A stretch of DNA of 64,000 nucleotides from Streptomyces sp. B1I3 (GCF_030816615.1 NZ_JAUSYD010000001.1:1612001-1676000); one strand, 5' to 3'; shown: positions 9,475-18,065, numbered from the stretch's first letter. A program made the numbers and translations. The notes: a model not told the origin generated them from the sequence alone.

Positions 9475-10424
9475 ATACGCGTGTCCACCGCACCGTGACC
9501 GAACTGCCCGTACCCGAAGGCTGGGATTTCGGGGACTTCCCGTACGGCTTGGAACCGCTGACCCTGCCCGTGCCCCCGACGCCCGACGCGGGGTACGGCA
9601 TACCCGACGTACTGCCGGCCGACGAGTCACTCGTGGACCGGAGCGGGGTCTGCCCGCGGGCGGGTGCCGCCCTCGCCTCGACCGACTTCTCCCACCAGCT
9701 CTTCTGGTTCCGCTGGATCACGGGGCACCAGGCCACCTTCGCCATCTGGCAGCTGACCGCGCACGCCCTGCACCAGGCCCGCACCCGGACCGATCCCGCC
9801 CCGTCCCTGTGCGCGATGGCGGACCTCACGGACGCGTACACCTCGATGCTGCTCTACACCAGCTCGTGCCCGGTCGACATCTACGGCGCGGTCATCCGTC
9901 CCAGCATGTACCTCCAGCACCGCAGTTTCAGCGGCACCTGGGCCCCGGACTTCGCGCCCGTGCGGAGCCTGCTGAGGGGCAAGAAGACGGAGTGGGTCAG
10001 CACGCCCGAGGGCGAGAAGCTGAAGCACGCGGTCCGGATGTACCACACGGTGCACTCGGGGGTGGCGGCCAAGCTGGTGCCCGGCGGCCGGTCACTGCTC
10101 CAGGAATCCACCGGGGAGACCACGCCGACGCGCCCCGAGACGCAGGCGCTGATCTACGACAACTACTTCCTGACCCTGAGGGCGCCGGTCGGCGCGGTGG
10201 AGCTGGTCGACCAGTTACGGAGCCGGCTGCGCGCGATCTCGCTCGACGTCGCGACCAACGGGCTCTACCCGGGCCTCACACCGGAGGACGAGGCGGCCTT
10301 CCCCGAGGAGTTGCGGAGCGACGAGGTACGGCGTTACGAGAGGGATTTCCCCGCGTGCCTGAGCCGGATCGACGTCGCGGCCCGGCAGCTCAAGCCGAAG
10401 GTGCTGCACAGCACCCCGTCCTGA
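9471..10424 (+). CDS. tomI: Heme-dependent L-tyrosine 3-hydroxylase (TomI/LmbB2/SibU family)
   Basis: 317 residues resembling the small family that makes L-DOPA for 4-alkyl-proline units in PBDs, lincomycin and hormaomycin. Features are FSHQLFWFRWITGHQATFAI, a Trp/His-rich segment near residues 75-100, and MYHTVHSGVAAKLVPGG near 185-205; one of these His residues should ligate heme. It has no similarity to tyrosinase or to pterin hydroxylases. Its ATG overlaps the preceding stop (ATGA), placing it directly with its partner L-DOPA dioxygenase and making substrate handover plausible. Confidence 0.84.
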   Translation: MNTRVHRTVTELPVPEGWDFGDFPYGLEPLTLPVPPTPDAGYGIPDVLPADESLVDRSGVCPRAGAALASTDFSHQLFWFRWITGHQATFAIWQLTAHALHQARTRTDPAPSLCAMADLTDAYTSMLLYTSSCPVDIYGAVIRPSMYLQHRSFSGTWAPDFAPVRSLLRGKKTEWVSTPEGEKLKHAVRMYHTVHSGVAAKLVPGGRSLLQESTGETTPTRPETQALIYDNYFLTLRAPVGAVELVDQLRSRLRAISLDVATNGLYPGLTPEDEAAFPEELRSDEVRRYERDFPACLSRIDVAARQLKPKVLHSTPS

Positions 10425-10472
10425 CCGCCCGCCGGTGCGCGGACGCCCGACACGGAACGGAGTTGAGAACGA

Positions 10473-11408
10473 GTGCGTCACGGAGTGGTGATCCTGCCCG
10501 AACGGCGCTGGTCCGAGGCTCGCGACCAGTGGGTCCGGGCCGAGCGGCTCGGCTTCGACCACGCCTGGACCTACGACCAGTTGATGTGGCGGTGGCTGCG
10601 TGACAAGCCCTGGTTCGCCTCCGTCCCCACACTGGCCGCCGCTGCCGCCGTCACCTCGCGGATCACGCTGGGCACGATGGTGGCCACCCCCACCTACCGG
10701 CATCCGGTGACCCTGGCGAAGGAGTTGATGTCGCTGGAGGACATCGCCGGGGGACGGTTCGTCTGCGGCCTGGGCGCCGGGGCGGGTGGCCTGGACGACC
10801 GGGTGGTGGACCCGACCGAACGCACCCCGCGTCAACGCGCCGACCGGTTCGCCGAGTTCGTCGAGGCGCTGGACCGGCTGCTGACCGACCGGGTCGCCTC
10901 CTACGCGGGCGCCCATTACGACTTCCGGGACGTGCCCATGAACCCGGGGTGCCTCACGCGCCCCCGAGCGCCGTTCGCCGTGGCCGCGACCGGGCCGCGC
11001 GGCATGCGGCTGGCGGCCCGGCAAGCGGACACCTGGGTCACGGCTGGACCACCGGGCCGCTTCGACGCCCTGCCCTACGAGAAGGCACTGCCCGAGATCG
11101 CACGCCAACTCGACCGCCTGGACACCGCCTGCGCCGCGGTGGGACGCGACCCGGCCACGCTGAACCGGCTCCTGCTGACCGGTGCCCTGGTCGGCGGAGT
11201 CCTCGAATCCGTCGAGTCCTACCGTGACGCGGTGGGCCGTTTCGGCGAGCTGGGCATCACCGACCTGGTCGTGCACTGGCCGCGGGAGTCCTTCCCCTAC
11301 CAAGGTGATCCGCGCGTGCTGGAGGCCGTCGCGGACGAGGTGCTCCTCCCGCGCCCGCACATCACAGGCGCCACCGCACGGCAGAACACCGCAGGAGGCG
11401 GACGGTGA
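10473..11408 (+). CDS. tomJ: F420-dependent LLM-class oxidoreductase (TomJ/LmbY-like)
   Basis: 311 residues of the luciferase-like fold: RAERLGFDHAWTYDQLMW, LAAAAAVTSRITLGTMVATP, LEDIAGGRFVCGLGAG and a C-terminal FGELGITDLVVHWP. Members in PBD and lincomycin clusters use reduced F420 to reduce a double bond of the pyrroline-carboxylate intermediate and so set the saturation of the side chain. The GTG start at 10473 has GGAG upstream. The stop overlaps the next GTG by the GTGA pattern, which is strong evidence of coupled translation with the PhzF-like isomerase. Confidence 0.85.
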   Translation: MRHGVVILPERRWSEARDQWVRAERLGFDHAWTYDQLMWRWLRDKPWFASVPTLAAAAAVTSRITLGTMVATPTYRHPVTLAKELMSLEDIAGGRFVCGLGAGAGGLDDRVVDPTERTPRQRADRFAEFVEALDRLLTDRVASYAGAHYDFRDVPMNPGCLTRPRAPFAVAATGPRGMRLAARQADTWVTAGPPGRFDALPYEKALPEIARQLDRLDTACAAVGRDPATLNRLLLTGALVGGVLESVESYRDAVGRFGELGITDLVVHWPRESFPYQGDPRVLEAVADEVLLPRPHITGATARQNTAGGGR

Positions 11409-12268
11409 TCGAATACGAGATCGTCGACATGTTCACCGACACACCGTTCAACGGCTGTGCCCTCGGGGTCGTACCCGACGCGCAGGGACTCTCGGAGGCG
11501 GACATGCTGGCTGTCGCCCGGGAGTTGGCCCTGACCGAGACGGCGTTCGTCCTACCGCCCGAACTCCCGGGATCCACCTACCGGGTGCGGGTGATGACGC
11601 CGACCGGGGAGTCGCCGTTCGGAGGGCACAGCGCGGTGGGCACGGCCAGTGCGCTGGTCCGTACCGGACGGACAGCGGCCGGCAAGGCGGTGCAGGAGTG
11701 CGGAGGCCGGCAGCTCACCGTGACGGCCGGGTCCGACGGCTCCGGCCTGGCCGTCGAGGGTACGCCGCTGCTGCGGCCCGAATGGGATCCCCGCCCCCTC
11801 CTGGCAGCGTGCGGCCTGTCCGGCTCCGATCTCTCCGCGACGCCGCACCTCACCGGCTTCGGACCGGCCTTCCACTTCCTGCCGGTGCGCGAGGAGGCAC
11901 TGGCCGCGGCCTCGGCCGACCTGACCGACCCGGTCTGGGAGGACTGCCCTGACGCGGTGCTCGTCGCGTACGACCCCGCGAGCCGGACCGCGCGTATCCG
12001 GGTGTTCGCACCCGGATACGGCATGCCCGAAGACCCGGCCTGCGCTTCCGCCGCCCTGGGACTCGGCGCCTGGCTGGCCCGGGAGAAGGCGTTGCCCGGC
12101 ACGGACGGCCGGCACGCCTACCGGGTTCTCCAGGGCGAGGACCTGGGCCGGCCGGCCACCCTCTCCTGCACCGTCGACCTGCGGGAGGGCCGGGCCACGG
12201 CCGCCACGGTGCACGGCCGGGTCGCCGCCGCCGCGTCCGGCCGGATGGCCGCGCCGCGACGGCCCTGA
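11405..12268 (+). CDS. tomK: PhzF-family isomerase/epimerase-like protein (TomK/LmbX-like)
   Basis: 287 residues of the diaminopimelate epimerase-like PhzF fold. N-terminal EIVDMFTDTPFNGCALGVV, the catalytic-Glu motif LALTETAFVLPP, TPTGESPFGGHSAVGTAS and C-terminal FAPGYGMPEDPACASAALGL are all present. In 4-alkyl-proline pathways this homologue is thought to shift double bonds in the dihydropyrrole intermediate. Despite the family name it does not signal phenazine synthesis here, because phzA, B, D and G genes are absent. It starts on a GTG overlapping the upstream stop. Confidence 0.85.
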   Translation: MIEYEIVDMFTDTPFNGCALGVVPDAQGLSEADMLAVARELALTETAFVLPPELPGSTYRVRVMTPTGESPFGGHSAVGTASALVRTGRTAAGKAVQECGGRQLTVTAGSDGSGLAVEGTPLLRPEWDPRPLLAACGLSGSDLSATPHLTGFGPAFHFLPVREEALAAASADLTDPVWEDCPDAVLVAYDPASRTARIRVFAPGYGMPEDPACASAALGLGAWLAREKALPGTDGRHAYRVLQGEDLGRPATLSCTVDLREGRATAATVHGRVAAAASGRMAAPRRP

Positions 12269-12311
12269 GCGCCACGCCAGCACCTCTCACCAGCAGAAAG
12301 GGACTTCCCAC

Positions 12312-14105
12312 GTGCTTTTCCGACCGGAACTGCACGGCACCCGCGGTGCCGTGGCATCCACTCACTGGCTGGCCTCCACGGTCGGCATGTCCATGTACGG
12401 CCGCGGCGGGAACGCCTTCGACGCCGCGGCCGCCGCCGCCTTCGTCATCCAGGTGGTGGAGCCGCACCTCAACGGCCCGGGCGGTGATGTGCCCATCCTC
12501 GCCCACCGCTCCGGCTCCGGCCGGGTCGACGTCATCTGCGGGCAGGGACCGATGCCCGCAGCGGCGACCCCGGACGCCTTCACCGAGCGGGGCCTTGCCG
12601 TGGTCCCCGGTTCCGGACTGCTGCCGGCTGTCGTCCCGGGGGCCTTCGGCGCCTGGCTCCGGCTGCTGAAGGAGTACGGCACGCTGCCCCTGGAGGTCGT
12701 ACTGGAGCCCGCCATCGGTTACGCGGAACGGGGATATCCCCTGCTGCCCAAGGCGGCGGCCATGATCGGCGCACTGTCGGAACTCTTCCGCGACACCTGG
12801 ACGGAATCGGGCCGCACATACCTGCGGCGGGGCGTCGCTCCGCAGGCCGGGGAGCGGGTCACCAACCCCGTACTGGCTCGCACCTTCCGGCGCATCGTGA
12901 GCGAGGCGAAGGCGTCGGGGCGGGACCGTGAGGGGCAGATCGACGCGGCGACGGAGGCGTTCCACACCGGCTTCGTGGCGGAGGCGATCGACACCTATCT
13001 GGCCAAGGCGGAGGAGATGGACTCCACCGGGCGGCGGAACGGCGGGCTGCTGACCGGTGCGGACATGGCCGCGTGGCGGCCGGGGCTGGAGCAGTCGCTG
13101 AGCCTGGAGTACCGGGGCCATACGGTGCACAAGGCGGGCCCGTGGTCGCAGGGCCCGGTCTTCCTCCAGCAACTGGCCCTGCTGGAGGGCTTCGACCTGG
13201 CCGGGATGGGGCCGGGCAGTGCCGCGTACCTGCACACGGTGGTCGAGGCCGCCAAGCTCGCCTTCGCCGACCGCGAGGCGTGGTACGGCGACCCGGCCCA
13301 CGCCGATGTGCCGATGCGGGGCCTGCTGGACCCGGCGTACACAGCCGAACGGCGCGCGCTCATCGGCTCCGAGGCCTCCGGAGAACTGCGGCCCGGCCGG
13401 CCCGGCGGGCGCGAGCCGCTGCTCCCGCCGCTGCACGACGACAGTGCCGCACCGGCGGACCCGGCCTGGCTGGGTGAGCTGGAGCAGGGCATTCCGGCCA
13501 TCATGAAGCTGACCGCCGCCACCGGCGACACCTGCTGCGTCACCGCCACCGACGCCGCGGGCAACATGGTGGTGGCGACGCCCAGCGGCGGCTGGCTCAA
13601 GAGCTCTCCGGTGATACCGGGGCTGGGCTTCCCCCTCGGCACCCGGGGCCAGATGGCGACGCTGATGCCGGGCCACAACAACACGCTGGCGCCGGGCAAA
13701 CGCCCCCGCACCACGCTCAGCCCCACCATGGTCCTGCGGGACGGCCGACCGCATCTGGCGTTCGGCACACCGGGTGGCGACCAGCAGGACCAGTGGACCC
13801 TGGGCTTCTTCCTCAACCACGTGGACCACGGCATGGGTCCGCAGGCGGCCATCGAGGCGCGGACCTTCCACACCGACCACGTACCCACTTCTTTCGCGCC
13901 GCGCCGGTTCCGCCCCGGGACCGTCGTGGCGGAGCGCGGCTGGCCCGCCGGGGAACTGGAACTGCTGCGGCGCCGAGGACACGAGGTGGAGCTGGTGGCC
14001 GACTACTCACTGAGCAAGGTGTGCGCCACCGGACTGACAGGGGACGGTCTCGTGCTCGGGGCGGCGAGTCCACGCGGCGCGCAGGCGTACGCGATTGCCG
14101 GGTAG
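12312..14105 (+). CDS. tomL: Gamma-glutamyltransferase-like Ntn hydrolase, proposed C-C bond hydrolase (TomL/LmbA-like)
   Basis: 597 residues matching the GGT fold from end to end: GAVASTHWLAS, GGNAFDAAAAAAFVIQVVEP, LLTGADMAAWRP, PTMVLRDGRP and C-terminal VLGAASPRGAQAYAIAG. It has no signal peptide, unlike the secreted GGT at 32611-34416. The expected autocleavage Thr lies in ATGDTCCVTATDAAGN (about residue 408). Homologues in lincomycin and PBD pathways have been reported to hydrolyse a C-C bond of the L-DOPA-derived intermediate, removing an oxalyl unit. The GTG start has AAAGGG about 10 bases upstream. Confidence 0.85.
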   Translation: MLFRPELHGTRGAVASTHWLASTVGMSMYGRGGNAFDAAAAAAFVIQVVEPHLNGPGGDVPILAHRSGSGRVDVICGQGPMPAAATPDAFTERGLAVVPGSGLLPAVVPGAFGAWLRLLKEYGTLPLEVVLEPAIGYAERGYPLLPKAAAMIGALSELFRDTWTESGRTYLRRGVAPQAGERVTNPVLARTFRRIVSEAKASGRDREGQIDAATEAFHTGFVAEAIDTYLAKAEEMDSTGRRNGGLLTGADMAAWRPGLEQSLSLEYRGHTVHKAGPWSQGPVFLQQLALLEGFDLAGMGPGSAAYLHTVVEAAKLAFADREAWYGDPAHADVPMRGLLDPAYTAERRALIGSEASGELRPGRPGGREPLLPPLHDDSAAPADPAWLGELEQGIPAIMKLTAATGDTCCVTATDAAGNMVVATPSGGWLKSSPVIPGLGFPLGTRGQMATLMPGHNNTLAPGKRPRTTLSPTMVLRDGRPHLAFGTPGGDQQDQWTLGFFLNHVDHGMGPQAAIEARTFHTDHVPTSFAPRRFRPGTVVAERGWPAGELELLRRRGHEVELVADYSLSKVCATGLTGDGLVLGAASPRGAQAYAIAG

Positions 14106-14121
14106 GAGGGGAGCACGTGGA

Positions 14122-14143
14122 ATGGTTTCCCCATGGAAATCAT
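14122..14143 (+). promoter_or_regulatory. Hairpin just upstream of the UvrA-like resistance gene
   Basis: ATGGTTTCC (14122-14130) pairs with GGAAATCAT (14135-14143) over nine pairs with one G-U, closing a four-base loop. It lies 25 bases before the chosen ATG 14169 and 17 bases after the upstream stop. It could be an operator or an RNA element tuning the resistance gene; neither is shown. Confidence 0.35.
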
Positions 14144-14168
14144 CCGTCCAGCTGGGGAAGGGGCTGAC

Positions 14169-16469
14169 ATGGCGGCTCACCGCAAGAGCGACCGCGAAGA
14201 CTTCATCGTTCTGGGCGAGGCCCGGCAGAACAATCTCAAGGGCGTCAACCTCCGTATTCCGAAGGGGAAGCTGACCGTCTTCACCGGGGTCTCCGGATCG
14301 GGCAAGTCCTCGGTGGTGTTCGACACCATCGCGGTCGAGTCCCAGCGGCAGCTCAACGAGACCCTGCCGGCCTTCGTCCGCAACCGGATGCCCAAGTACG
14401 AGCGTCCGGACGCCGAGGTGATGGAGAACCTCTCCACGGCGATCGTCATCGACCAGCGGCAGGTCGGCGGCAACGCCCGTTCGACGGTCGGCACGATGAC
14501 CGAGATCCTGCCCATGCTGCGGGTGCTCTTCTCCCGCGCCGGCAGCCCACGCCTGGGTCCGTCCCACCTGTACTCCTACAACGACCCGCGCGGCATGTGC
14601 GAGGAGTGCCAGGGCCTCGGCTCGACGGTACGGCTGGAACTCGGCCGGCTGCTCGACGAGAGCAAGAGCCTCAACGAGGGGGCGATCAACTTCCCGTCGT
14701 TCGCGGTCGGCACCTTCCAGTGGCAGCTCTACGGCGAGTCCGGGCTCTTCGACCCGGACCTGCCGCTGCGCGACTTCTCCGAGAAGGACCGCGAACTGCT
14801 GCTGCACGGCAAGGGGTTCACCGTCGACCGGGCCGGCCGCAACGGCGTGTACAAGAACGAGTACGAGGGGATCGTCGAGCGCTTCACCCGCCGGTACGTC
14901 AAGCCCGGCCTCGACCACGCGAAGGGCAAGGAGCGCGAGGCGCTCGAACGGGTGGTGACCCAGGGCCCCTGCGCCGTCTGCCACGGCGGCCGGCTCAACG
15001 CGGCGGCCCTCGCCTCGCGCATCGACGGGGACAACATCGCGGACTTCACCGCGATGGAGATCACCGAGCTGATCGAGCGGCTCGCCCGCGTCGACGCTCC
15101 GGCCGTCAAGCCGGTGGTGGCGGGCGCGCGGGCCGCGCTGGAGCGCATCAGGTCCGTCGGGCTCGGTTATCTGTCCCTCGGGCGGCAGACCACGACCCTG
15201 TCCGGCGGCGAGGCCCAACGGCTCAAGATGGTGCGGCACCTGAGCAGCAGCCTGACCGGTCTCACATACATCTTCGACGAGCCCAGTGTCGGCCTCCATC
15301 CGCGCGACGTACGCCGCATGAACGAGATCCTGCTCGCGCTGCGCGACAAGGGGAACACCGTGCTGGTCGTGGAGCACGACCGGGACGTCATCGCGATCGC
15401 CGACCACGTCGTCGACATGGGCCCCGGAGCCGGCCGTGACGGCGGCGAGGTGACGTTCGAGGGCACCCCGGCGGGTCTGCGCAGGTCCCGCACCGTGACC
15501 GGCAAGCAGCTGACGAACATCACCGGGCTCAAGGAGCGGCACCGCTCCCCCACCGGCTTCCTGACCGTCCGCGACGCCGGCCTGCACAATCTGCGCGACG
15601 TCACGGTCGACATCCCCACGGGGGTGCTGACGGCGGTGACCGGTGTGGCCGGTTCCGGCAAGAGCACCCTCATCTCCCGGGTGTTCACCGCTCAGCACCC
15701 CGAGGCCATCGTGATCGACCAGTCGTCGGTCGGCATCTCCCTGCGCTCCAACCCGGCCACGTACACCGACATCATGGACACCGTGCGACGGCAGTTCGCC
15801 CGTGCCTCGGGCGAGAAGCCGGGACTGTTCAGCTTCAACTCCGAGGGCGCCTGCCCGGAGTGCAACGGCAAGGGCGTCATCGAGACGGACCTGGCCTTCA
15901 TGGACCCGGTCACCACCGTGTGCGAACGCTGCGACGGCCGGCGGTTCAACGACGAGGCACTGCGCCACACCGTGGACGGCAGAACGGTCGTCGACGTCCT
16001 GGCCATGACGGTCGAGGAGGCGGCCGGCTTCTTCGACGACGCGCCCGTCCTGCGGAAGCTGCACCTCCTCACCGAGGTCGGGCTCGGCTACCTGACCCTG
16101 GGCCAGCCGCTGTCCACGCTCTCCGGCGGTGAACGGCAACGGCTCAAGCTCGCCCACCGCCTCAAGGAGACGGGCAGCGTCTACGTCTTCGACGAGCCGA
16201 CCACCGGCCTGCACATGAGCGACACCGGCCGGCTGCTGGACCTCTTCGACCGGCTCGTGGACAGCGACAACACCGTGATCGTGATCGAGCACGACCTCGA
16301 CGTCGTCAAGCACGCCGACTGGGTCGTCGATCTCGGTCCGGACGCCGGCACCCATGGGGGGCACGTGGTGTTCGAGGGCACACCCGCGGAGCTGTCACGG
16401 GCGAAGGACTCGCACACGGGCCGCAGTCTCGCCGCGGATCTGCGCGGCCGGAAGACCCGATCCTCCTGA
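14169..16469 (+). CDS. tomM: UvrA-like (DrrC-type) ABC ATPase, self-resistance to DNA-alkylating PBD (TomM-like)
   Basis: 766 residues with two ABC ATPase halves. The first Walker A is GVSGSGKSS, with signature LSGGEAQRLKM and Walker B TYIFDEPS. The second has [20 protein letters not shown] and VYVFDEPT. Cys pairs CEEC/CAVC and CPEC/CERC mark the zinc modules. True excinuclease UvrA is about 940-1000 residues; this length and layout fit antibiotic-resistance homologues such as DrrC. It should recognise or displace drug bound in the DNA minor groove. ATG 14169 has GAAGGGG upstream; an in-frame ATG at 14133 inside the hairpin region is less likely. Confidence 0.85.
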   Translation: MAAHRKSDREDFIVLGEARQNNLKGVNLRIPKGKLTVFTGVSGSGKSSVVFDTIAVESQRQLNETLPAFVRNRMPKYERPDAEVMENLSTAIVIDQRQVGGNARSTVGTMTEILPMLRVLFSRAGSPRLGPSHLYSYNDPRGMCEECQGLGSTVRLELGRLLDESKSLNEGAINFPSFAVGTFQWQLYGESGLFDPDLPLRDFSEKDRELLLHGKGFTVDRAGRNGVYKNEYEGIVERFTRRYVKPGLDHAKGKEREALERVVTQGPCAVCHGGRLNAAALASRIDGDNIADFTAMEITELIERLARVDAPAVKPVVAGARAALERIRSVGLGYLSLGRQTTTLSGGEAQRLKMVRHLSSSLTGLTYIFDEPSVGLHPRDVRRMNEILLALRDKGNTVLVVEHDRDVIAIADHVVDMGPGAGRDGGEVTFEGTPAGLRRSRTVTGKQLTNITGLKERHRSPTGFLTVRDAGLHNLRDVTVDIPTGVLTAVTGVAGSGKSTLISRVFTAQHPEAIVIDQSSVGISLRSNPATYTDIMDTVRRQFARASGEKPGLFSFNSEGACPECNGKGVIETDLAFMDPVTTVCERCDGRRFNDEALRHTVDGRTVVDVLAMTVEEAAGFFDDAPVLRKLHLLTEVGLGYLTLGQPLSTLSGGERQRLKLAHRLKETGSVYVFDEPTTGLHMSDTGRLLDLFDRLVDSDNTVIVIEHDLDVVKHADWVVDLGPDAGTHGGHVVFEGTPAELSRAKDSHTGRSLAADLRGRKTRSS

Positions 16470-16512
16470 AGTACGCCTCCCCCGCAGCACACACATCCGA
16501 TCGGAGTTCGGC

Positions 16513-16710
16513 ATGCCTCTCATACACGTCACTCTGCTGGACGGGCGGTCACCGCAGGAGGTGGCGTCCCTCGGCCGGGCGCTCACCGCCGCGGTGCACG
16601 AGACCCTCGGCACCCCTGTGGACGCCGTGCGGGTGATCGTGGAGGAGTCGTCGCCGACGCACTGGTTCGTGGGTGGCAGGTCGGTGGCCGAGCGGCGCTC
16701 CGCGCCCTGA
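16513..16710 (+). CDS. tomN: 4-oxalocrotonate tautomerase homologue (TomN-like)
   Basis: 65 residues of the smallest tautomerase fold, beginning MPLIHVTLLDGRS, so removal of Met exposes the catalytic Pro1. The central VHETLGTPVDAVRVIVEE also fits. TomN of the tomaymycin cluster is a studied 4-OT homologue, and a gene of this type directly behind the UvrA-like gene is the anchor for calling this a tomaymycin-type cluster. It probably tautomerises the L-DOPA cleavage product or a later pyrroline intermediate. It is the last gene of the C-ring operon and is followed by a terminator. Confidence 0.85.
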   Translation: MPLIHVTLLDGRSPQEVASLGRALTAAVHETLGTPVDAVRVIVEESSPTHWFVGGRSVAERRSAP

Positions 16711-16737
16711 CCCGGTGCCGTGGAGACGGGGGCGAGG

Positions 16738-16762
16738 CCCCTCGGCCACTTCGGCCGGGGGG
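16738..16762. terminator. Terminator between convergent tomN- and tomO-like genes
   Basis: 16738-16747 pairs with 16753-16762 over ten pairs (one T-G), with a five-base loop ACTTC. It lies in the 72-base gap between converging genes. A smaller GGGGC-GAG-GCCCC hairpin lies just before it. Confidence 0.6.
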
Positions 16763-16782
16763 CCCGACGCGGTGACCGCCGG

Positions 16783-17979
16783 TCAGCGGGCGGCGGTGCC
16801 CCGGAGCCGGCGGTCGGCCTCGGCGAAGCGGTCGCGGATCAGCTCGACCTGGTCCGGGGGCCGGGGCGGCAGGTCGTCCTGGGTGAGCCGGCCGCTGCGG
16901 GTGATCAGGTGGGCGTTGAACGCCTCCATGCCGAGGTCCGTGTACTGATCCAGCTCCTCGAACCACTCCTGGCTGATCCGCGCGGTGCGCTGCATGGACT
17001 CCACGTCCGGCCTGCGCTCCGCCTCGTAGGCGGTGAGGGCTTCGGGCGCCGCTCCGTGCCTGTCCACCGCCAGGGCGAGGGCCAGGCCGTCCTCCATGGC
17101 CAGCCTGGTCCCCGATCCGATGGAGAAGTGCGTGGTGTGCGCGCTGTCCCCGAGCAGAACGATGTTGCCGTGGCTCCAGCACCGGTTACGGACGTCCGAG
17201 AAGCGCCCCCACCGCGACCTGTTCGTCCGCAGCCGGTGGCCCTCCAGCACGTCGGCGAAGATTCCGGCGATCCGGTCGACGTCGGCCGGGCCGCCGTCCG
17301 CGCGTCCGCCGCCCCGCGTGTCGGAGCCCTGCCCCGTGAACCCGGCGGCCTCCCGGACGTGGTCGTCGACCTCGACGATGAACGTGCTGAGCCCGGGGGC
17401 GTAGGGGTAGGCGTGTGCGTGCATCGAGCCGAACTCCGTGTCGGCGACGGCGAAGGTCAGGGCGGTGAAGGTCCGGTCGGTGCCGAGCCACAGGTAACGC
17501 GAACCGCGCTCGCCGCGTTCGGTGCCGAACTTCTCCCGGTGGGCCTCGCGCGTCGAGGAGTTGACCCCGTCGGCCGCCACCACCAGGTCGTACGCCCCGG
17601 CCAGCAGGGCCGCTTCGGGAGCGCGCGTGCCGTAGCGGATGGTCACGCCCAGTTCCTCGCAGCGCGTACGCAGCATGCTCAGCAGGACACGCCGGCCGAT
17701 CGCCGAGAAGCGGTAACCACCGTTGCGCATGGTCCGGCCGCGGTGGTGGACGTCGATCCTGGACCACTGGGCGCACTCGGCGGCCAGGCGGGCGAACAAT
17801 CGGGGGTCGGCCGCCTCGATGCCGCCGAGCGCCCCCTCGGAGAAGACCACACCGAAACCGAAGGTCTCGTCGGGGGCGTTGGCCTCCCAGACGTCGATCT
17901 CACATCCGGGCCGGAGCCGTTTGACGAGTGCGGCCGTGTAGAGGCCGCCGGGGCCGGCTCCGATGATCGCGATACGCAT
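16783..17979 (-). CDS. tomO: FAD-dependent aromatic monooxygenase, salicylyl-CoA/anthraniloyl-CoA hydroxylase-like (TomO-like)
   Basis: 398 residues of a group A flavoprotein hydroxylase: N-terminal IAIIGAGPGGLYTAALVKR, DLVVAADGVNSSTR and C-terminal NIVLLGDSAHTTHFSIGSG. The segment FGFGVVFSEGALGGIEAADP is characteristic of hydroxylases that act on aryl-CoA thioesters such as salicylyl-CoA or anthraniloyl-CoA. That suggests its anthranilate substrate may be carried as a thioester, for example on the NRPS carrier protein. With the HpaB/HpaC pair, it gives the cluster two ring-hydroxylation systems, matching an A ring with two oxygens. Confidence 0.85.
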   Translation of the reverse strand: MRIAIIGAGPGGLYTAALVKRLRPGCEIDVWEANAPDETFGFGVVFSEGALGGIEAADPRLFARLAAECAQWSRIDVHHRGRTMRNGGYRFSAIGRRVLLSMLRTRCEELGVTIRYGTRAPEAALLAGAYDLVVAADGVNSSTREAHREKFGTERGERGSRYLWLGTDRTFTALTFAVADTEFGSMHAHAYPYAPGLSTFIVEVDDHVREAAGFTGQGSDTRGGGRADGGPADVDRIAGIFADVLEGHRLRTNRSRWGRFSDVRNRCWSHGNIVLLGDSAHTTHFSIGSGTRLAMEDGLALALAVDRHGAAPEALTAYEAERRPDVESMQRTARISQEWFEELDQYTDLGMEAFNAHLITRSGRLTQDDLPPRPPDQVELIRDRFAEADRRLRGTAAR

Positions 17980-18065
17980 GACACCTCACTGGGACTCGGT
18001 CGAGTGACTCGGTGGCGCGCGGGGCACACAGGGCATCCGGCCTGCGCAAGCAGCTCGGCCGATCC

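Noticed and set aside
3850..12268. PhzC-, PhzE- and PhzF-like genes together suggest a phenazine cluster
   Set aside because: No phzA/B, phzD or phzG homologue is present, and the surrounding tyrosine hydroxylase, L-DOPA dioxygenase, GGT-like and A-PCP-R NRPS genes define a pyrrolobenzodiazepine pathway.
14169..16469. Genuine excinuclease UvrA
   Set aside because: About 200 residues too short, located in an antibiotic operon, and matching the resistance-type layout.
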